This document shows, piece after piece, positions 46,508 through 58,315 of a DNA stretch of 64,000 bases. The stretch is from the NCBI GenBank assembly GCA_019914995.1, contig CM034133.1:5456001-5520000 (forward strand), in the 5' to 3' direction. A program made the position numbers and the translations under genes. Under the pieces are notes generated by a model, which saw only the letters and a list, made by a program, of their open reading frames with translations, had not been told where the DNA came from and searched no databases. The stretch is from Acanthochlamys bracteata (lineage: Eukaryota > Streptophyta > Magnoliopsida > Pandanales > Velloziaceae). Each line of letters starts with the position of its first letter. Position 1 is the stretch's first letter.

Positions 46508-46742
46508 GAACTGGGAGCTAATGGCACCTTGGACTGGTGTTAAGCTGGTGCGACTGTGAAGTTCATTACTGGTGACATGGACCTTGCATATCATATTTCC
46601 GGTGTTAAACACTACGTCGACTGCAAAAAAGACCGACCTCCCTCCATTGCAGGATGTAGATGTAGAGGTTGGGCAATTCATCAACCAAGAGCGGCTTGAT
46701 GTAGTTGCAGATCGAATATTCGAGTTTATTGAAAAACATTAG
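46508..46742 (+). pseudogene. Last exon of a third soluble epoxide hydrolase (decayed)
   Basis: Starts right after an intact gtgcag acceptor and encodes NWELMAPWTGVKL, then loses frame. In the next frame it reads KFITGDMDLAYHISGVKHYV (the acid-bearing region), and in a third frame VGQFINQERLDVVADRIFEF followed by EKH and stop. The catalytic His position is Gln (VGQF instead of VGHF). Two frameshifts, one early stop and the lost His show it is dead. Orientation matches genes A and B, and exon length (235 bases against 247 and 283) is similar. No intact exon 1-3 is present upstream. Confidence 0.85.
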
Positions 46743-46783
46743 CTAGATTATACGTGTGCCAATGCTCTCAATCACCTGTCAGC

Positions 46784-47045
46784 TTAGGGTGCGTTTGTTT
46801 TTACTTTTTTTCAACAAAATTTTTAATTTTTTATTTCATATTTTTTAATATATATTTTATAAGTATTTAAAAAATTTATTTAAAAATTTAAAAAGTGTAG
46901 AAAAATTTTATATAATGAAATATTTTACTATATATTTTTATTATTTTTTTAGAAGTAAAAAAATATAGATCTCATTTTTAGAAAAAAATAAAAATATTCT
47001 CTATTTCAAAAAAGCTCTATTTTATAAGTAATTCCAAACGCATCC
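46784..47045. mobile_element. MITE 1 of a three-MITE row
   Basis: 46787-47045 (259 bp). The left tip is GGGTGCGTTTG and the right tip reverse-complemented is GGATGCGTTTG, a clear terminal inverted repeat. TTA precedes the left tip, but the right flank is GGA, so the duplication is not preserved. It starts 45 bases after the epoxide hydrolase fragment. Confidence 0.7.
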
Positions 47046-47330
47046 GGAAGTGTTTGAAAGTAATTATTAACAAAAAATTTCTAGAAAAATATTTTTATTC
47101 TAAAAATAAATAAAATAAATAATAAAAATAATAAAAAGTATTTATTTATTTTTTTATTAAAATAATAATAATAAAATTTTTCATACGATAAAATTTTTTC
47201 TGTAAATTTTTTAAATATTCAAATAATAATTGTAATATATTATAAAAATTTATTAAAAAATATAATGTGATTTTGTGGAATAAACTTTCGAAAAAAATAA
47301 TATCAAATGTACCATAAGTTTTTCATTGAT
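47045..47330. repeat. MITE 2 of the row (reverse orientation)
   Basis: The left border ggaagtgtttgaaag and right border reverse-complemented ggtacatttgata are weakly inverted. The internal A/T sequence resembles MITEs 1 and 3 in the opposite direction. Boundaries are approximate. Confidence 0.45.
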
Positions 47331-47357
47331 CATTGAGATAAACCGGTACTACGAAAT

Positions 47358-47608
47358 TCAGGAGGCATTTGGTATTCTATTTTAAAAAAATAGTTTTTTA
47401 ATTTATATTTTTCAATACATATGCTATAATTTTAGAAAATTTATTTAAAATTTTTTTAAAAATTAAAAAGTTTCTACATATAAAATTATTTTATTACTTA
47501 TCTTTTATTAGTTTTTAGTTAAAAATTAAAATTATTTTTTAACTTAAAATAAAAATAATATTTATTTTAAAAAATTTTATTTTAAAAGTACTACTAAATG
47601 CTTCCTCA
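47358..47608. mobile_element. MITE 3 of the row
   Basis: 47361-47605 (245 bp). Tips are GGAGGCATTTGG and, reverse-complemented, GGAAGCATTTAG. TCA lies on both sides (47358-47360, 47606-47608). This is a PIF/Harbinger-derived (Tourist-like) MITE, with the same TCA target as the big element at 3409. Confidence 0.8.
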
Positions 47609-47932
47609 AGCAACCTAAACTCTCCTTTGGGGATACAATGCCGTAGCTAGGCCCCTATGGATGAGAGGCCACGCTCAGCTTAAGTGAACAAAAGAGCTAA
47701 CAAAGATGCTTACCATTCTAGTATTATGAGTTCATTTTCTGCTCATATCTATTTCAGAGTGCGCCTTATTGATTCGATGTACTTGTCTATCTGATTGATC
47801 CGAACTCAGGCTAATGTGCTAAAGCAGGAAGAACATTTACAGATCCCGCACCTACTAGTCATTCAGGATACGATAAACCATCACTCCCCCACCTACTTAA
47901 GCGGCACAAATTATGACTCAGCCCGAGACAAA

Positions 47933-48803
47933 ACCAAGGCTAGGAGTGGTAATATATGACCCGATCCAAAAATTCGACCTGAAATCGACCTGTTTAATCA
48001 GGATTAGGGTTGAAAAATTTGACCCGTATAAATATATAGGTTGAGTTAGAGTTGAACAAATTTGACCCGGTTATTAAATGGATCAACCCGGATTAATTCG
48101 AAACTGACCCACCAACCTAAAAATTGTTATTTTTTGAAAAAATAATTTTTGATTTTTTCTTACCGTATAATAAAATATTAACAATAAAAATAATCGATAC
48201 TAATTATTTACAAAATATTAAATTAAAATTTATTTCTAATTAATTTTTAATTTTATACCTTAGTAAAATAGTATAAGATGAAAATTATACTATTATCGAA
48301 AGTATTACTATGTAGGTATTTTTAATAACGAATTTAGATTTCATATAAAAATTTTTATAAAAATTTTGTTAAATAGATATATTTATCAAAATTTTTATCG
48401 AAATTATTAACCTAGTATTTGTAATCATAAATTTCAGTTGTTATCATATATTTTTTAAAAATAAAAGTAATATATTTTTTTATATTGTAAGGACCGATGA
48501 AGATATTAAGGAATGTTGTAGGATATAATTATATCTTGTCAGTAAAAATGTCGTGCACTTTCATTCGAACTAATCTTATAATTTCACTAAAGATTAAAAA
48601 TATAAAATTAATAATTAATAATTTTAATTATTATATAGGTCGATTCGAATTTGATCCGATTATTAATAGGTTGGATTAGAGTTGACAATTTTGACCCGTA
48701 TAAATTTATAAATTAAATTAAAATTGAACAAATTTGACCTAGTTATTAAATAGATCGATCCGAAACCAATCTATCAATTCATATTGTCACACCTAACCAA
48801 GCC
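47933..48803 (-). mobile_element. hAT-like element, family A copy 3 (inverted)
   Basis: 47941-48795 (855 bp), homologous to copies 1 and 2 in reverse orientation. The left tip is TAGGAGTGGTAAT and the right tip reverse-complemented is TTAGGTGTGACAAT. Flanks ACCAAGGC and ACCAAGCC match 7 of 8 bases, an 8-bp duplication. No coding capacity. It lies about 460 bases beyond the eL18 stop codon. Confidence 0.8.
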
Positions 48804-49259
48804 ACCCCGATTTAGCAAGCACTATTAAAACAATTTTGTCAGCCCAACGATCAACCTTGAGCCCAATTACTATTTATATTGACCGGTCAATATTTTCTGT
48901 TGACTCAGTCAATAATGATCATTTACTGAGGTCAAATTAACTGTTGATCGGATAAAATTAGCTGTTGACCAGTCAATCTTGAATATAAAAAATTGAAAAG
49001 ATTTTGTAATTTACAAGATAAATATAACATCTAAAATCTAAATAACAGAACACACATGCCGGACTTAATTTCCTTTGACAAGGCCAAGCCGACCCGACCT
49101 AGATGCCAAAACGGGGAGGATCGGCCGGACACAGTTACATCATACGTTGTCTTTTTTTTTGCATCTCTGCCGACAGATGGCTAGTTCAACTAGTCTTCGC
49201 TAATTTAAGCATAGGCAACAGGATTAAGCCAACGAACTACTCATAAACAAAAACAGGAC
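48804..49259. other. Spacer and eL18 3' UTR
   Basis: The part next to 49260 should be the eL18 3' UTR (minus strand). 48840-49000 has repeated gttgacc/ggtcaat words and is probably transposon-derived. No gene. Confidence 0.4.
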
Positions 49260-51184
49260 TTAAACCCTGAAACCTCTGCTGTTTCTCCTTCCTCTAGCTC
49301 TCTCAAACTTCCTTCCCTTTGAGCGAACATACGGCTTACTATGGCTGTGTGGAACACCAGGTGCAGGACCGAAGTGGCTCTGAGCTTCCCTGGCATTCTT
49401 TGGGCCTCTGAGGAGGACCTGCATAAGGCAGTATATATATATAAGTACAACCAGTGCAAAACTATGATCCCTTCAAACTTTACAATTGCTTAATATTAGC
49501 TTTCAAGGCACAAACAGGGCAGAAAAACTACATACTACAAAGATTTAAAACTACAAAGATTTCAAAGTAGACAGCATAACTTTCTGGAAATAATACATCA
49601 ACAATTTTGTTCAAAGATACAGTCAAACTAACAAAAACCAGAAATCTGTTTACAGAAAATTTATTTTGATACCTCAATTAAAAGAATCCACATTTTTTGC
49701 TATAAACAAGAACAAGAGTAAAGTCAAACAATACCACCAAAAGTAATGAAGTTTGACAGAAATCTAAACTAGTAATACACTAGAGACTTCTGCATTTCAA
49801 TGCCACAACATAATCAACTATTCATCTCTATCCAAATGGCTAATTAACAGAAACAAGCATGAATGGGAACTTCAATCCTAGGTAATAAATTAATTACACA
49901 CTAGTCCCCTTAGCTGAATCCAATTCTCCTTCTTCAGGCATATAGACAAAACATGTAAATGTCTCACTAACCAACCAGAAAATCCACTACATCCTATCCA
50001 GCAAACAGTGCAATAAAACAGAAACGGATGAGGTTCCCTCAGTGAAGAACTAGATAGATCTTCAATATAAATCAGCATTAGCATGGTCAAAATCATGCAT
50101 CACTGGGAACCATACATATAACAAAAAATGCAGCGTTATGAGCAAAAAGGTACAGTTTCACTCGGTTCAGCTAAATGGGTCAAAATCCACTTCTCACAAG
50201 AACAAAAAAAGACAATGTACACTACTGAAACACTATATCCTAGAAAAAACAACATAAGGTTGTGAACGAAGCTCAGATAGAGTTCTAGAATCAATTCTTC
50301 GATCTTCCAACAAATGGAATATCTCATAATGAGCTGGGTATTAGAACAATATCATCACAGCACTCTCTGAACTCATTTCACTCTGCTTATTACACCACAG
50401 AACGGCCAACCAAAAAAAAACAGACAGGAAATAAACTGCACGAATGATTTATATATACCGTGCTCTGGCCAAGTGGAACGCGAAGCGCAAGCTGATCAAA
50501 GGTGAGGCACTCGCCACCAGCCTTTTCGATTCTTGCCCGAACAGTCTCAGTGAATCTGAGAGCAGTGACCTTCATTGGCGGCACCTTCTCGACCCTCTTG
50601 TCATCAGTAACCGTACCAACAAGAACAGCAATTTTATCGTTCTGCACCAAAAACCGCAACACCATCAAACAACTGACACAAAAATCAGCAATAATCTCAA
50701 AACAAAAGATAATACAAGAATATTAAAACCTTTCCGTCCATGAATTTGATGAGTCTGCGAAGAGAAATGGGTGGTCGATTGGTCTTGCTCATGAAGAGAC
50801 GCTTCAGAATCACGGCGTTGAACTTGCTCTCAGTCCTCCGAACAAGGAATCGGTAGAGCTGGTGGAAACCAAAACAATAATCAAACATTAAGTCAAGCGA
50901 GATCTACAAGAGAGAATATCTAGACGAACAGATTCGAGAATCGGGACTTGAGTCTATTGTCTTGTTAACTACCTTGACGAGAAGCTTGAGGTAAACATCC
51001 TCGGACTTCGGTTCGGTTCTCTTAGTCTTCTTGCTCCTTCCACCGGCGACCAAATCGATACCCTGAAACAAAGGTTCCAGATACCATCAGAGAATTCAAC
51101 ATTGAAGAATGCCGAGATTTTGGAGAAATTTTCAAGGGAGAGAGAGAGAGAGAGAGAGAGAGAAGGAAGAGAGCAGCAAACCAT
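49260..51184 (-). CDS. RPL18: 60S ribosomal protein eL18 (L18)
   Basis: Structural protein of the large cytosolic ribosomal subunit. Five coding exons on the minus strand: 51184-51182 (the ATG alone), 51062-50973, 50858-50730, 50641-50459 and 49418-49260, giving 187 aa, the usual plant length. It reads [20 protein letters not shown] at the N-terminus, then [40 protein letters not shown], and ends [10 protein letters not shown] with a very basic tail. All junctions are GT-AG. Introns are 119, 114, 88 and 1040 bases. The first intron cuts directly after the ATG, which sits in an excellent cgccgccATGG context. Everything is in frame and the promoter is typical for ribosomal protein genes, so the gene is probably active. 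Confidence 0.96.
51138..51163. repeat. (GA)n/(CT)n repeat in eL18 intron 1
   Basis: A run of about 13 AG units, which is CT on the coding strand, lying just after the start-codon exon. CT tracts near transcription starts are common in highly expressed plant genes. Length is likely polymorphic. Confidence 0.85.
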
Positions 51185-51283
51185 GGCGGTGGTTGCTGCT
51201 GCTGTTCTTCTTGGTAGCGGCGGCGAAAATGGAGATGGAGCGATCCAGGCGATGAAGGGAATTTATGAGTGGAGAAACTCAGG

Positions 51284-51370
51284 CTAGGGTTCTTATGGCC
51301 CATTGTTCTTTGGGCTTATTACATTCAAATTCCATATACTAGAATAACGTAGAAACGGCCCAATTGGGCT
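51284..51370 (-). promoter_or_regulatory. eL18 promoter: telo-box and four site II elements
   Basis: In the direction of the gene, the region holds AACCCTAG (51291-51284, telo-box-like) and TGGGCC or AGCCCA motifs at 51297-51302, 51311-51316, 51357-51362 and 51365-51370. TGGGCY (site II) combined with a telo-box is the established promoter signature of plant ribosomal protein and cell-proliferation genes, bound by TCP-type and Pur-alpha-type factors. There is no TATA box, also typical. The first exon probably begins near 51270. Confidence 0.75.
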
Positions 51371-51419
51371 AGTGTACATTGCACGGTTTTCACAGACCAC
51401 ATCCATATTTCAATTTTGG

Positions 51420-51630
51420 CATGACCAGCCCTTCAAATGATTTATAAAATAATTTTTTTAAAATAATCAATATTTTTATCTTATTTTAAAAAATAAGATC
51501 TATTTTTTATCTAAAAAGATAATAAAAATATCTTACAATGTAAAACTTTTTATATTTTAAAAATTTTTAAATACAAAAAATTTATGAAAAATATTAAATA
51601 AAATGGAGCATTTAAAATGATGTTCTTACC
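51420..51630. repeat. AT-rich MITE-like copy
   Basis: Contains the internal phrase of the 46787/47361 MITE family in reverse (aaaaataagatctattttttatctaa). Borders are unclear. It lies upstream of the eL18 promoter. Confidence 0.4.
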
Positions 51631-51649
51631 ATAATTACAAAAGTTTTTA

Positions 51650-52294
51650 GCTTATATCATAGTTGTAAAAACCGGACCGGACATTGAATCTGAAAACTAT
51701 CCGGATCATTGGGTCATGGGTTGATCCGTCGGGTCAACGGATTGAACCGTTATATTAAAAATATTAAAGTATTGACGGTAGCACGAATGCTTATTGTCTT
51801 TCTTTGTTAGAAAGCATAAAAAAATAATAAATTAACAAAAAATATATAGAAAAACAAAAAGCTTTTTAAAATAATAAATTTTAAAAAAAAATTTTGTTTT
51901 GAAATAATTTTATTAATTTTTATACAATTTAATAGAATTAGTAATATAAGAACTTAAAATTTATTAATAATAAATATTTACAAATAAAATATAACAAACT
52001 TATTTTTTCGCATTATCACATCCAAATGTAAAATCCAAACTATATATTATATTTTAATATAAACCTAATAATAATTATTTTTGCATTAATATATCACAAA
52101 TTTAAATTTTTTAAATTTTAATTTAATCCGAACGAGCGGGTCGACCGGATCGAGTCGGATCGGAACGGATCAATTGCATAAACGGTTTTATTATAAATCC
52201 GGATCGGTTTATGCTCCGAATCGACGGTTTTCGGATCGACCCAAAATTATCGATCCGGGTAGGCCGGTCCGGATTTTACAACTATGGCTTATAT
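51650..52294. mobile_element. hAT-like element, family B, reference copy
   Basis: 51658-52286 (629 bp). Both ends begin CATAGTTGTAAAA, and after one variable base continue CCGGACCGG, a near-perfect 23-bp terminal inverted repeat. GCTTATAT is duplicated exactly at 51650-51657 and 52287-52294. The subterminal regions are rich in ggatcgg/ccgatcc, and the centre is AT-rich with no coding. This is the best preserved member of the family. Confidence 0.88.
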
Positions 52295-54980
52295 CCATGC
52301 GCAACCAACATGACTAATGAATAGTTTGTTTTTGTTAGGGAATATTTGATTTAAATTTAAATACCAAACATTAATTTGTAAAAGATAATACAATTTTTAA
52401 AATAGAAGTACTGGAATCCAACCTTTATCTAGTGAATAATCATCAAAAGAAAAAAGGTGAATAGAGGAGTAGGTTGATCTTAACATATCGATATAGGAGT
52501 TAAGGAACGTGGTAATGATAAATAAAATTTACAAAATAAAACAAAAGGAAAAGTAAAGAAATGCTAAACAAATTAGCATAGCAATCAAACGTGTTAAGAG
52601 CACCTTCGAAATTGGCCAAAAGAAAAACTTTTTGAATAATAAATTAATTAAAAAAAGTCTATAAATAAGTCTAAACATAACTTATTCTATAACATATAAT
52701 TGATCGATATGGTTAAATTAAAAAAAAATCTATAGTACTTTAAGAGTGTTTTCTCAAAATTAAGAAAAAAACTTTTCTTAAACATTTTTTTTATTGCACG
52801 TGATTCGATATTATTTTGATTTTACTATTTTTTTTGAACAAAATTTTCCAAAATTATAAAAAATTATTTTCTTATTGAGAATAAATTTATTATAGACAAA
52901 CTATATTTATGAAATCTAGATATTCTATTTTTTAAGGGTGTTTCAATTGCTCCTGACTCATTTAGAAAGTAATAAAAGTTAAAAACTTATCATTATAAAT
53001 GTGCCCACAGTGATTACCTTTATTTTTTTCATTTTTCTTCTTCTCCTCCCTAGCATTTTTGTTGTCCCTAGCCCGCCTTCTCCGACATAACCCCGCGTCT
53101 TCACTTGTCTGCTTTCATTATTTCTTTTATTTGTTCACCGGCACTTTGGTGAAGTTTTGCAACCTTCGCCTTTGTCTTTTTCATTGTTCTATCTTCTTCT
53201 TCTTCATTTCTCTTGCTCTTGGTTTCTAATCAACAAGCTATAGTCCTCGCCCTAAATCTAACACACCACCATAGAAAATCCCCGCATCACTCGATAGTTC
53301 GTCCTACTACTAGAGGTGATAGCGATCCTCTGATACGATCATCAACGTGATGATCTGTTAGTCTTCGATTGTCATTCTATTTATTTTTTGTAATTATTGG
53401 TAAATTTTGTTTGGTGGTTTATTGATTGATTGGTCGATTGATATTATTTCAAATATAAACGAAATGATGAGGTTGCCAATGTTGAAAGGGAAAGCCAAAG
53501 AAAGCCTGCATCATAGAGATGGCAAGATAATGCTTAGGTTTAGATTAATATAAGTTTAGATTAATAAAAGTTTATTAATATAATATTAGATTAATATACT
53601 TAAATAAGGCATCTATATTTTTATCAGAAGTTCATCTTTATTACTTACTTCTTTCATCTTATATTCAAATAGAGTTAAGTGTTTAATTTTACTAATATAT
53701 TCAAACACGATAAAATTAAATAATTATTTTTTATTTACTTTTATTTTGACCTTCATTTTAATTTTTATCTTATTTTTTAATCCGTTTCAAACAATATGCA
53801 AGAGTATTTCATATCCTCTTTGATGAAGTCCACTTTTATATCACTTACTTGTGACATGTCGGGTCCAACCAAATTTAATTTTAGTATCTGAATGGATCCG
53901 TAATTTGACGTTGGCCTTTAATACAACCATTAACTTATTAATCTTATCTAATACTCATCATTTATACCCAAAACTATTTAGAATGTTAACTAATACTTTT
54001 CATGTATTTAATACTAATGTTTTTAAAATGGGTTGAAATCATATTTAGGCATAGATAAATAAGAAGAAAAATAAGAGATTTAAAGCAATTAAAAAAGAGA
54101 AGAACTAATTAAAGTGACGGCGATAGAGTGATTGTATGATGTGTATGCACGAGTAGAAGTTGGATGGCTTATGATCCCTTCTAGGTAATTAAGAGCCGAA
54201 GGAATGCTGAATTGGCTCAAGTCAAAAGAAAAGAAGAAAGCTAGCCTTGATCAAAGAGTGAGATCGATATTCGAGAGGGTAAAATTCATATGGCTTCAAA
54301 ACTTTAAAATAAAATCTGTTACAATCGTTTATTTCTCTTATCTAGTACCATAGGAAAAGTTGGTTTCTTGTCCAAATTGAACAAATAATTTGCTTGAATC
54401 GTAACCGAGGCTCGTTGACTTTTGAAAATTGTTTTAAGGCTTGTGTAGAAATTAGGGAAGCGCTTAGTATAGAAGTCATACATTTACAGAAAAGTACTTT
54501 TTTTTAATGATAACTTTTATTTTAAAAGAAAATATTTAATCACTTAAAAGTAGTTCGAAATTCGACGAAGTGAATGTAGATGGTAAAAATTGGTTAGGAG
54601 AGCGTGACTTTAGCGAATGGTGAGTCAGCAAGTGATATGGAGTGTGGATATTGAGACGGTATGTCAATTTTACAAAAATTTTGTAATATTAATACAACAG
54701 TTCTAAATATTCAAAATATCAGCAGACGTAATGAGTTTGAGATAAAGGTAACATAAATTATTTAGCTGAAAAACAAAAAAGAAAACTCTATTACAAAATC
54801 AAAAAGATATAAAAATATAAGCTCAAGCACAAATTCCATTTACTGGTTCACGGTTTTAATGGACTTTTGAAAAAGAGAAGGTTCTTATATAAAGATATCG
54901 TGTTTGGTCAGAACTAAACGAAGCTGAGAAAAATAAAAGTAGATAAAAGTAATTGTGAAGTATTAAATCATCGTTCATTC
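52295..54980. other. Unassigned repeat-rich spacer
   Basis: No gene. 53040-53500 is of mixed, CT-rich composition and looks like a leader or a captured promoter piece. 53550-53800 is a repeat shared with 57960-58215. The remainder is AT-rich. Confidence 0.4.
53550..53800. repeat. Dispersed repeat shared with 57960-58215
   Basis: Both contain, in the same order, gttagattaatata-like words, a taaggca block, a ttatt-acttact/ttcactcatct block and agtgtttaattttactaatat against agtctttaactttactaatac. They are diverged copies of one AT-rich element with unclear ends. Confidence 0.5.
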
Positions 54981-54984
54981 TATA

Positions 54985-55195
54985 AGAAATATTTGGAAGT
55001 ACTTTTAAAAGTACTTTCTAAATCAAAAAATATTTTTTTAACTTATTTTAAAAAATAAGTTCTATTTTTTATCTTAAAAAAATAATAAAAATAACTAATA
55101 ATAAGATTTTATAACGTACGAATTTTTACATTTTTAAAATTTTAAATAGATTTTAAAAAATATTATAAAAATTTATTAAAAAATATTTCTTTCTA
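54985..55195. repeat. AT-rich MITE-like copy
   Basis: The left side tatttggaagtacttttaaaagtac and the right side ctttctaatgccaaatgcc are weakly inverted. The interior carries the family phrase (ataataagattttataacgtacgaatttt). Related to the MITEs at 42545 and 46787. Confidence 0.45.
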
Positions 55196-57540
55196 ATGCC
55201 AAATGCCAAAAGAAAAGAGCTTTTCTTTCATATTTTACCCTTTTCGTTGTCATTTCCCTTTTTCATTTTTTTCTTTTCTCCTGCAAACACTCGATTGGAT
55301 TTGTCTCTCTTTCTTCTTCCGGATACTCATCTGATTCCTCTCTCCACCGATTCAAGGAATTTCTTTGTCTCGATTCAATTTATCTTCTCCAAAAACCCTA
55401 AACTTTAACATCTTTGAAGCTGAAAAAGATGTTGTACAATCAATTTGATTACTGCTAAGGTTACTCAAAAGAATACATTAGTAATTCTTTCGCCTTTGAT
55501 TTAATTGGTAAATTATTATGTTATATTGGTAGTTGGCTAAGATAGATGGTTGGTCGTGGATTGTTTCTTAGTGATTCTATGTTTTTTGTGCTCAGATATT
55601 TTTGCTTTTTGAGTTTTAGTGGAGATTTTGAAATTGGGTTTGTTAACTCTACTATTTTTTATCTTGTATGTAAGCTAAATATTGATTCTATATTGAGTCG
55701 TGTTGTTGTGCTTCTGTTCCTTATTCCTGTTGTTTGTGTTGTGCTAACTTTCTCCTTTATGTTTCTCAAAATGTAATATGTTGAATGAATCTTGAGAAGT
55801 TAATGTTGTTATCCATATATTATAAATCCTAGTTTTTAATGAATACATTAATCTTTACTTAGGTTCGTAGTAATTTATGATTGCTATCTGTTAATGTTTA
55901 CTCAAAACATGTGGAACTTAGAGTAGTGATGATGAGTTCCTAGTTTCTTTTTTGTTTCCCTTGTTTTTATTGTTGGAAAACTGACAAAGTGATTGACTTC
56001 CTATTTTTAAAATAATAATACTCTGAACTATGATGATTGCCTATGACTATATTTGTAAATTGATGGGCTTCCATAAGTAAATGATCCCAACTTCAGACAC
56101 CTCTATTTCATTTGTTATAATTAACAAGAATGAAGGCCTACGTGGAGACGCAGAAGACAGAATATAAAAAAAAAATTGAAAATGTTATATATGTTGAGTT
56201 AATTTCTTGCCAAAGATAAGCGCCTAGGAAAGATTTATGCTGCACAAATAAGAAAAAAGCCAATGCTCAAGAAAGTTACTTTTATGTTTAATCTTGTAGC
56301 CTAGAAATTCACTAAGTTAGCCAAAGAAATAGGAACAACCTAGTGGTAGTTTGCTTCAAATCGCTACCCAAAAAAATTGAGTTTACATGTAATCCTCTAG
56401 CCTAGAAGTTCATTAAGTCAAAAACATAAGAGTAACCTATTGATAATTTTGCTGCAAACAACTTGCTAACCAGATGACATTTGCAAATTGATGGGCTTCC
56501 TATTTTACTATTAACTATGTTTCTTATTATTGATGCTGGTTGAAGTAGATACAGTTAAAATATTAGTAATTATGTTTTATAATAATGTAGCTCCAAGCTT
56601 CATTCCTTACTAATTTATCGAATAATTGGTGGTAGAATAATCTTTAGTTTTATCTTATAAATGCTTATCCAAACAATAACGATCAAGCGATCATCATTAA
56701 CGAGTTGTTGGGAACTATCTCTTATGCTTGAGTTTAGATGTGTGATTGGCTCCTTTTCAATATACAATAATTGTTGAAGCACTTCATTTGCTTATTTAGG
56801 CATGCGCAAGTGCCTCTTCGGAGCCTACAAACATGAATGAGCTTCTTTAGTGGAATGATTTATATGAGGAAGGTGGATCAAGGAAAAAGAGAGCACTAAG
56901 CAACTTTATGTGATACAAGGTGAAGTTGGCTATCGCCAACATATGGGTGGAGGTCTTTCTATGTGTCCATACTTATATTCCAAACTTTTGTCGAAGTTGA
57001 ATGTATTTTATGTATGACGTCATTTGGTTAGACGAGGTTGTGTGTTGAGGTGTCTTGAGCACCTCTAGGGTTATGTAGAACACTGCTGAGTTTGAGTGAG
57101 TTGAGGACATGCTTGCTCGGTGTACTTTGTATTAACGTTCCTTTATGATATTCAATGCATGATGTACGGTTCTGCATGTGATTATTCTATTGTTGTAACC
57201 TTTTGAATAGATGTTTTCATGTGTGAGCATGTAAGGGCTAATTTTAAATACATGGAACTTCAATTTTATCAAATTTTAATTTCAAATTTCACTTCAATTG
57301 TTTCAAATATTACTTCAAATTCGGGCACTTTACATATTTTAATTATCACTCCGAACTTCACTTTCACAGTAAACTCTATTTTTATCAAATTTTAATTTTA
57401 AATTTCACTTCATTTGTCTCAAATGTTACCCCGAACTTTATTTTCACTAAATTTTATTTCTCACCGAACTCTACTTTCACGAAATTCATTTTCGCTAAAA
57501 TCACAAACGTGCATTTAAAACACATCCTAAATACAAATAT
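55196..57540 (+). other. Possible captured gene fragment or dead gene, unrecognised
   Basis: 55200-55420 looks like a plant leader (CT-rich, with aaaaaccctaaac). A T-rich, intron-like stretch follows. After ttgcttatttag near 56800 a short frame reads ASSEPTNMNELL, stop, WNDLYEEGGSRKKRALSNFM, which has coding-like composition but which I cannot assign to a family. 57240-57540 is AT-rich with tttcac/aaattt words resembling a transposon end. No complete gene can be built. Confidence 0.3.
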
Positions 57541-57959
57541 TATGCGCGTGCTACTTTTGATCTCAAACAACTCATTGCACCAAACTAAATAGATAGTATT
57601 ACTTGGTAAATCGTCTTTAAAATTTCTCTTTGTTATTGTCTTGTTAATATATGAATTTTATGAAAACATATATCAGTTTACAAGAAAGTTTTGCCAAAAT
57701 TTTTTTAAAAATTAGCATTGTTTTACTTTTTATTATAAAAACTTATATTTCGTATATACACTTTATTAAATTTCAATTTGAATTTAAAAAAAAGTAATAT
57801 TTATTCTCAAAATTTTTACATTAAATAATTGATTTAATTAAAGTTACATTAATAAGTTCATCTAAAATTAGATAGTTATTTAAAAAATATCTATAGTTAT
57901 TTTATAAAAGTTAATCTAAAATTATATTAATATACATATTAGTTCAAATTAAACTAATA

Positions 57960-58215
57960 AAGTAATTCTATAACTAGGTTAATAAAAGTTAAGTACTATA
58001 AAGTTAGATTAATATAATTATAAAGGCAGCTAGAATCTTTTGCTAATGTTTACTTTGATTATTCACTCATCTCATTTTCTATCAAAACACTATTAAGTCT
58101 TTAACTTTACTAATACACAGTAATAGATAATTACCATTTAATCATATTTATCTTCAATACTCTCACCTTTGTTACTCTTACTTTTAATTTTGTCCCTAAA
58201 ATCAACTCATAGAAG
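57960..58215. repeat. Second copy of the 53550-53800 repeat
   Basis: Same block order as at 53550, moderately diverged. No coding. Confidence 0.5.
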
Positions 58216-58315
58216 AGATGTCTTTAAAAAAACAAAAGAGTTATACACACCACACTATCAAATAGGTAAAGATCGATTGTTTAGATATATACATTACTAG
58301 AGAAGAGAACCTTTT

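Noticed and set aside
51102-51303. Plus-strand frame with Glu-Arg repeats and minus-strand Ser-Leu repeats near eL18 exon 1
   Set aside because: Produced by the AG repeat in intron 1; the real eL18 frame uses the ATG at 51184 and splices immediately.
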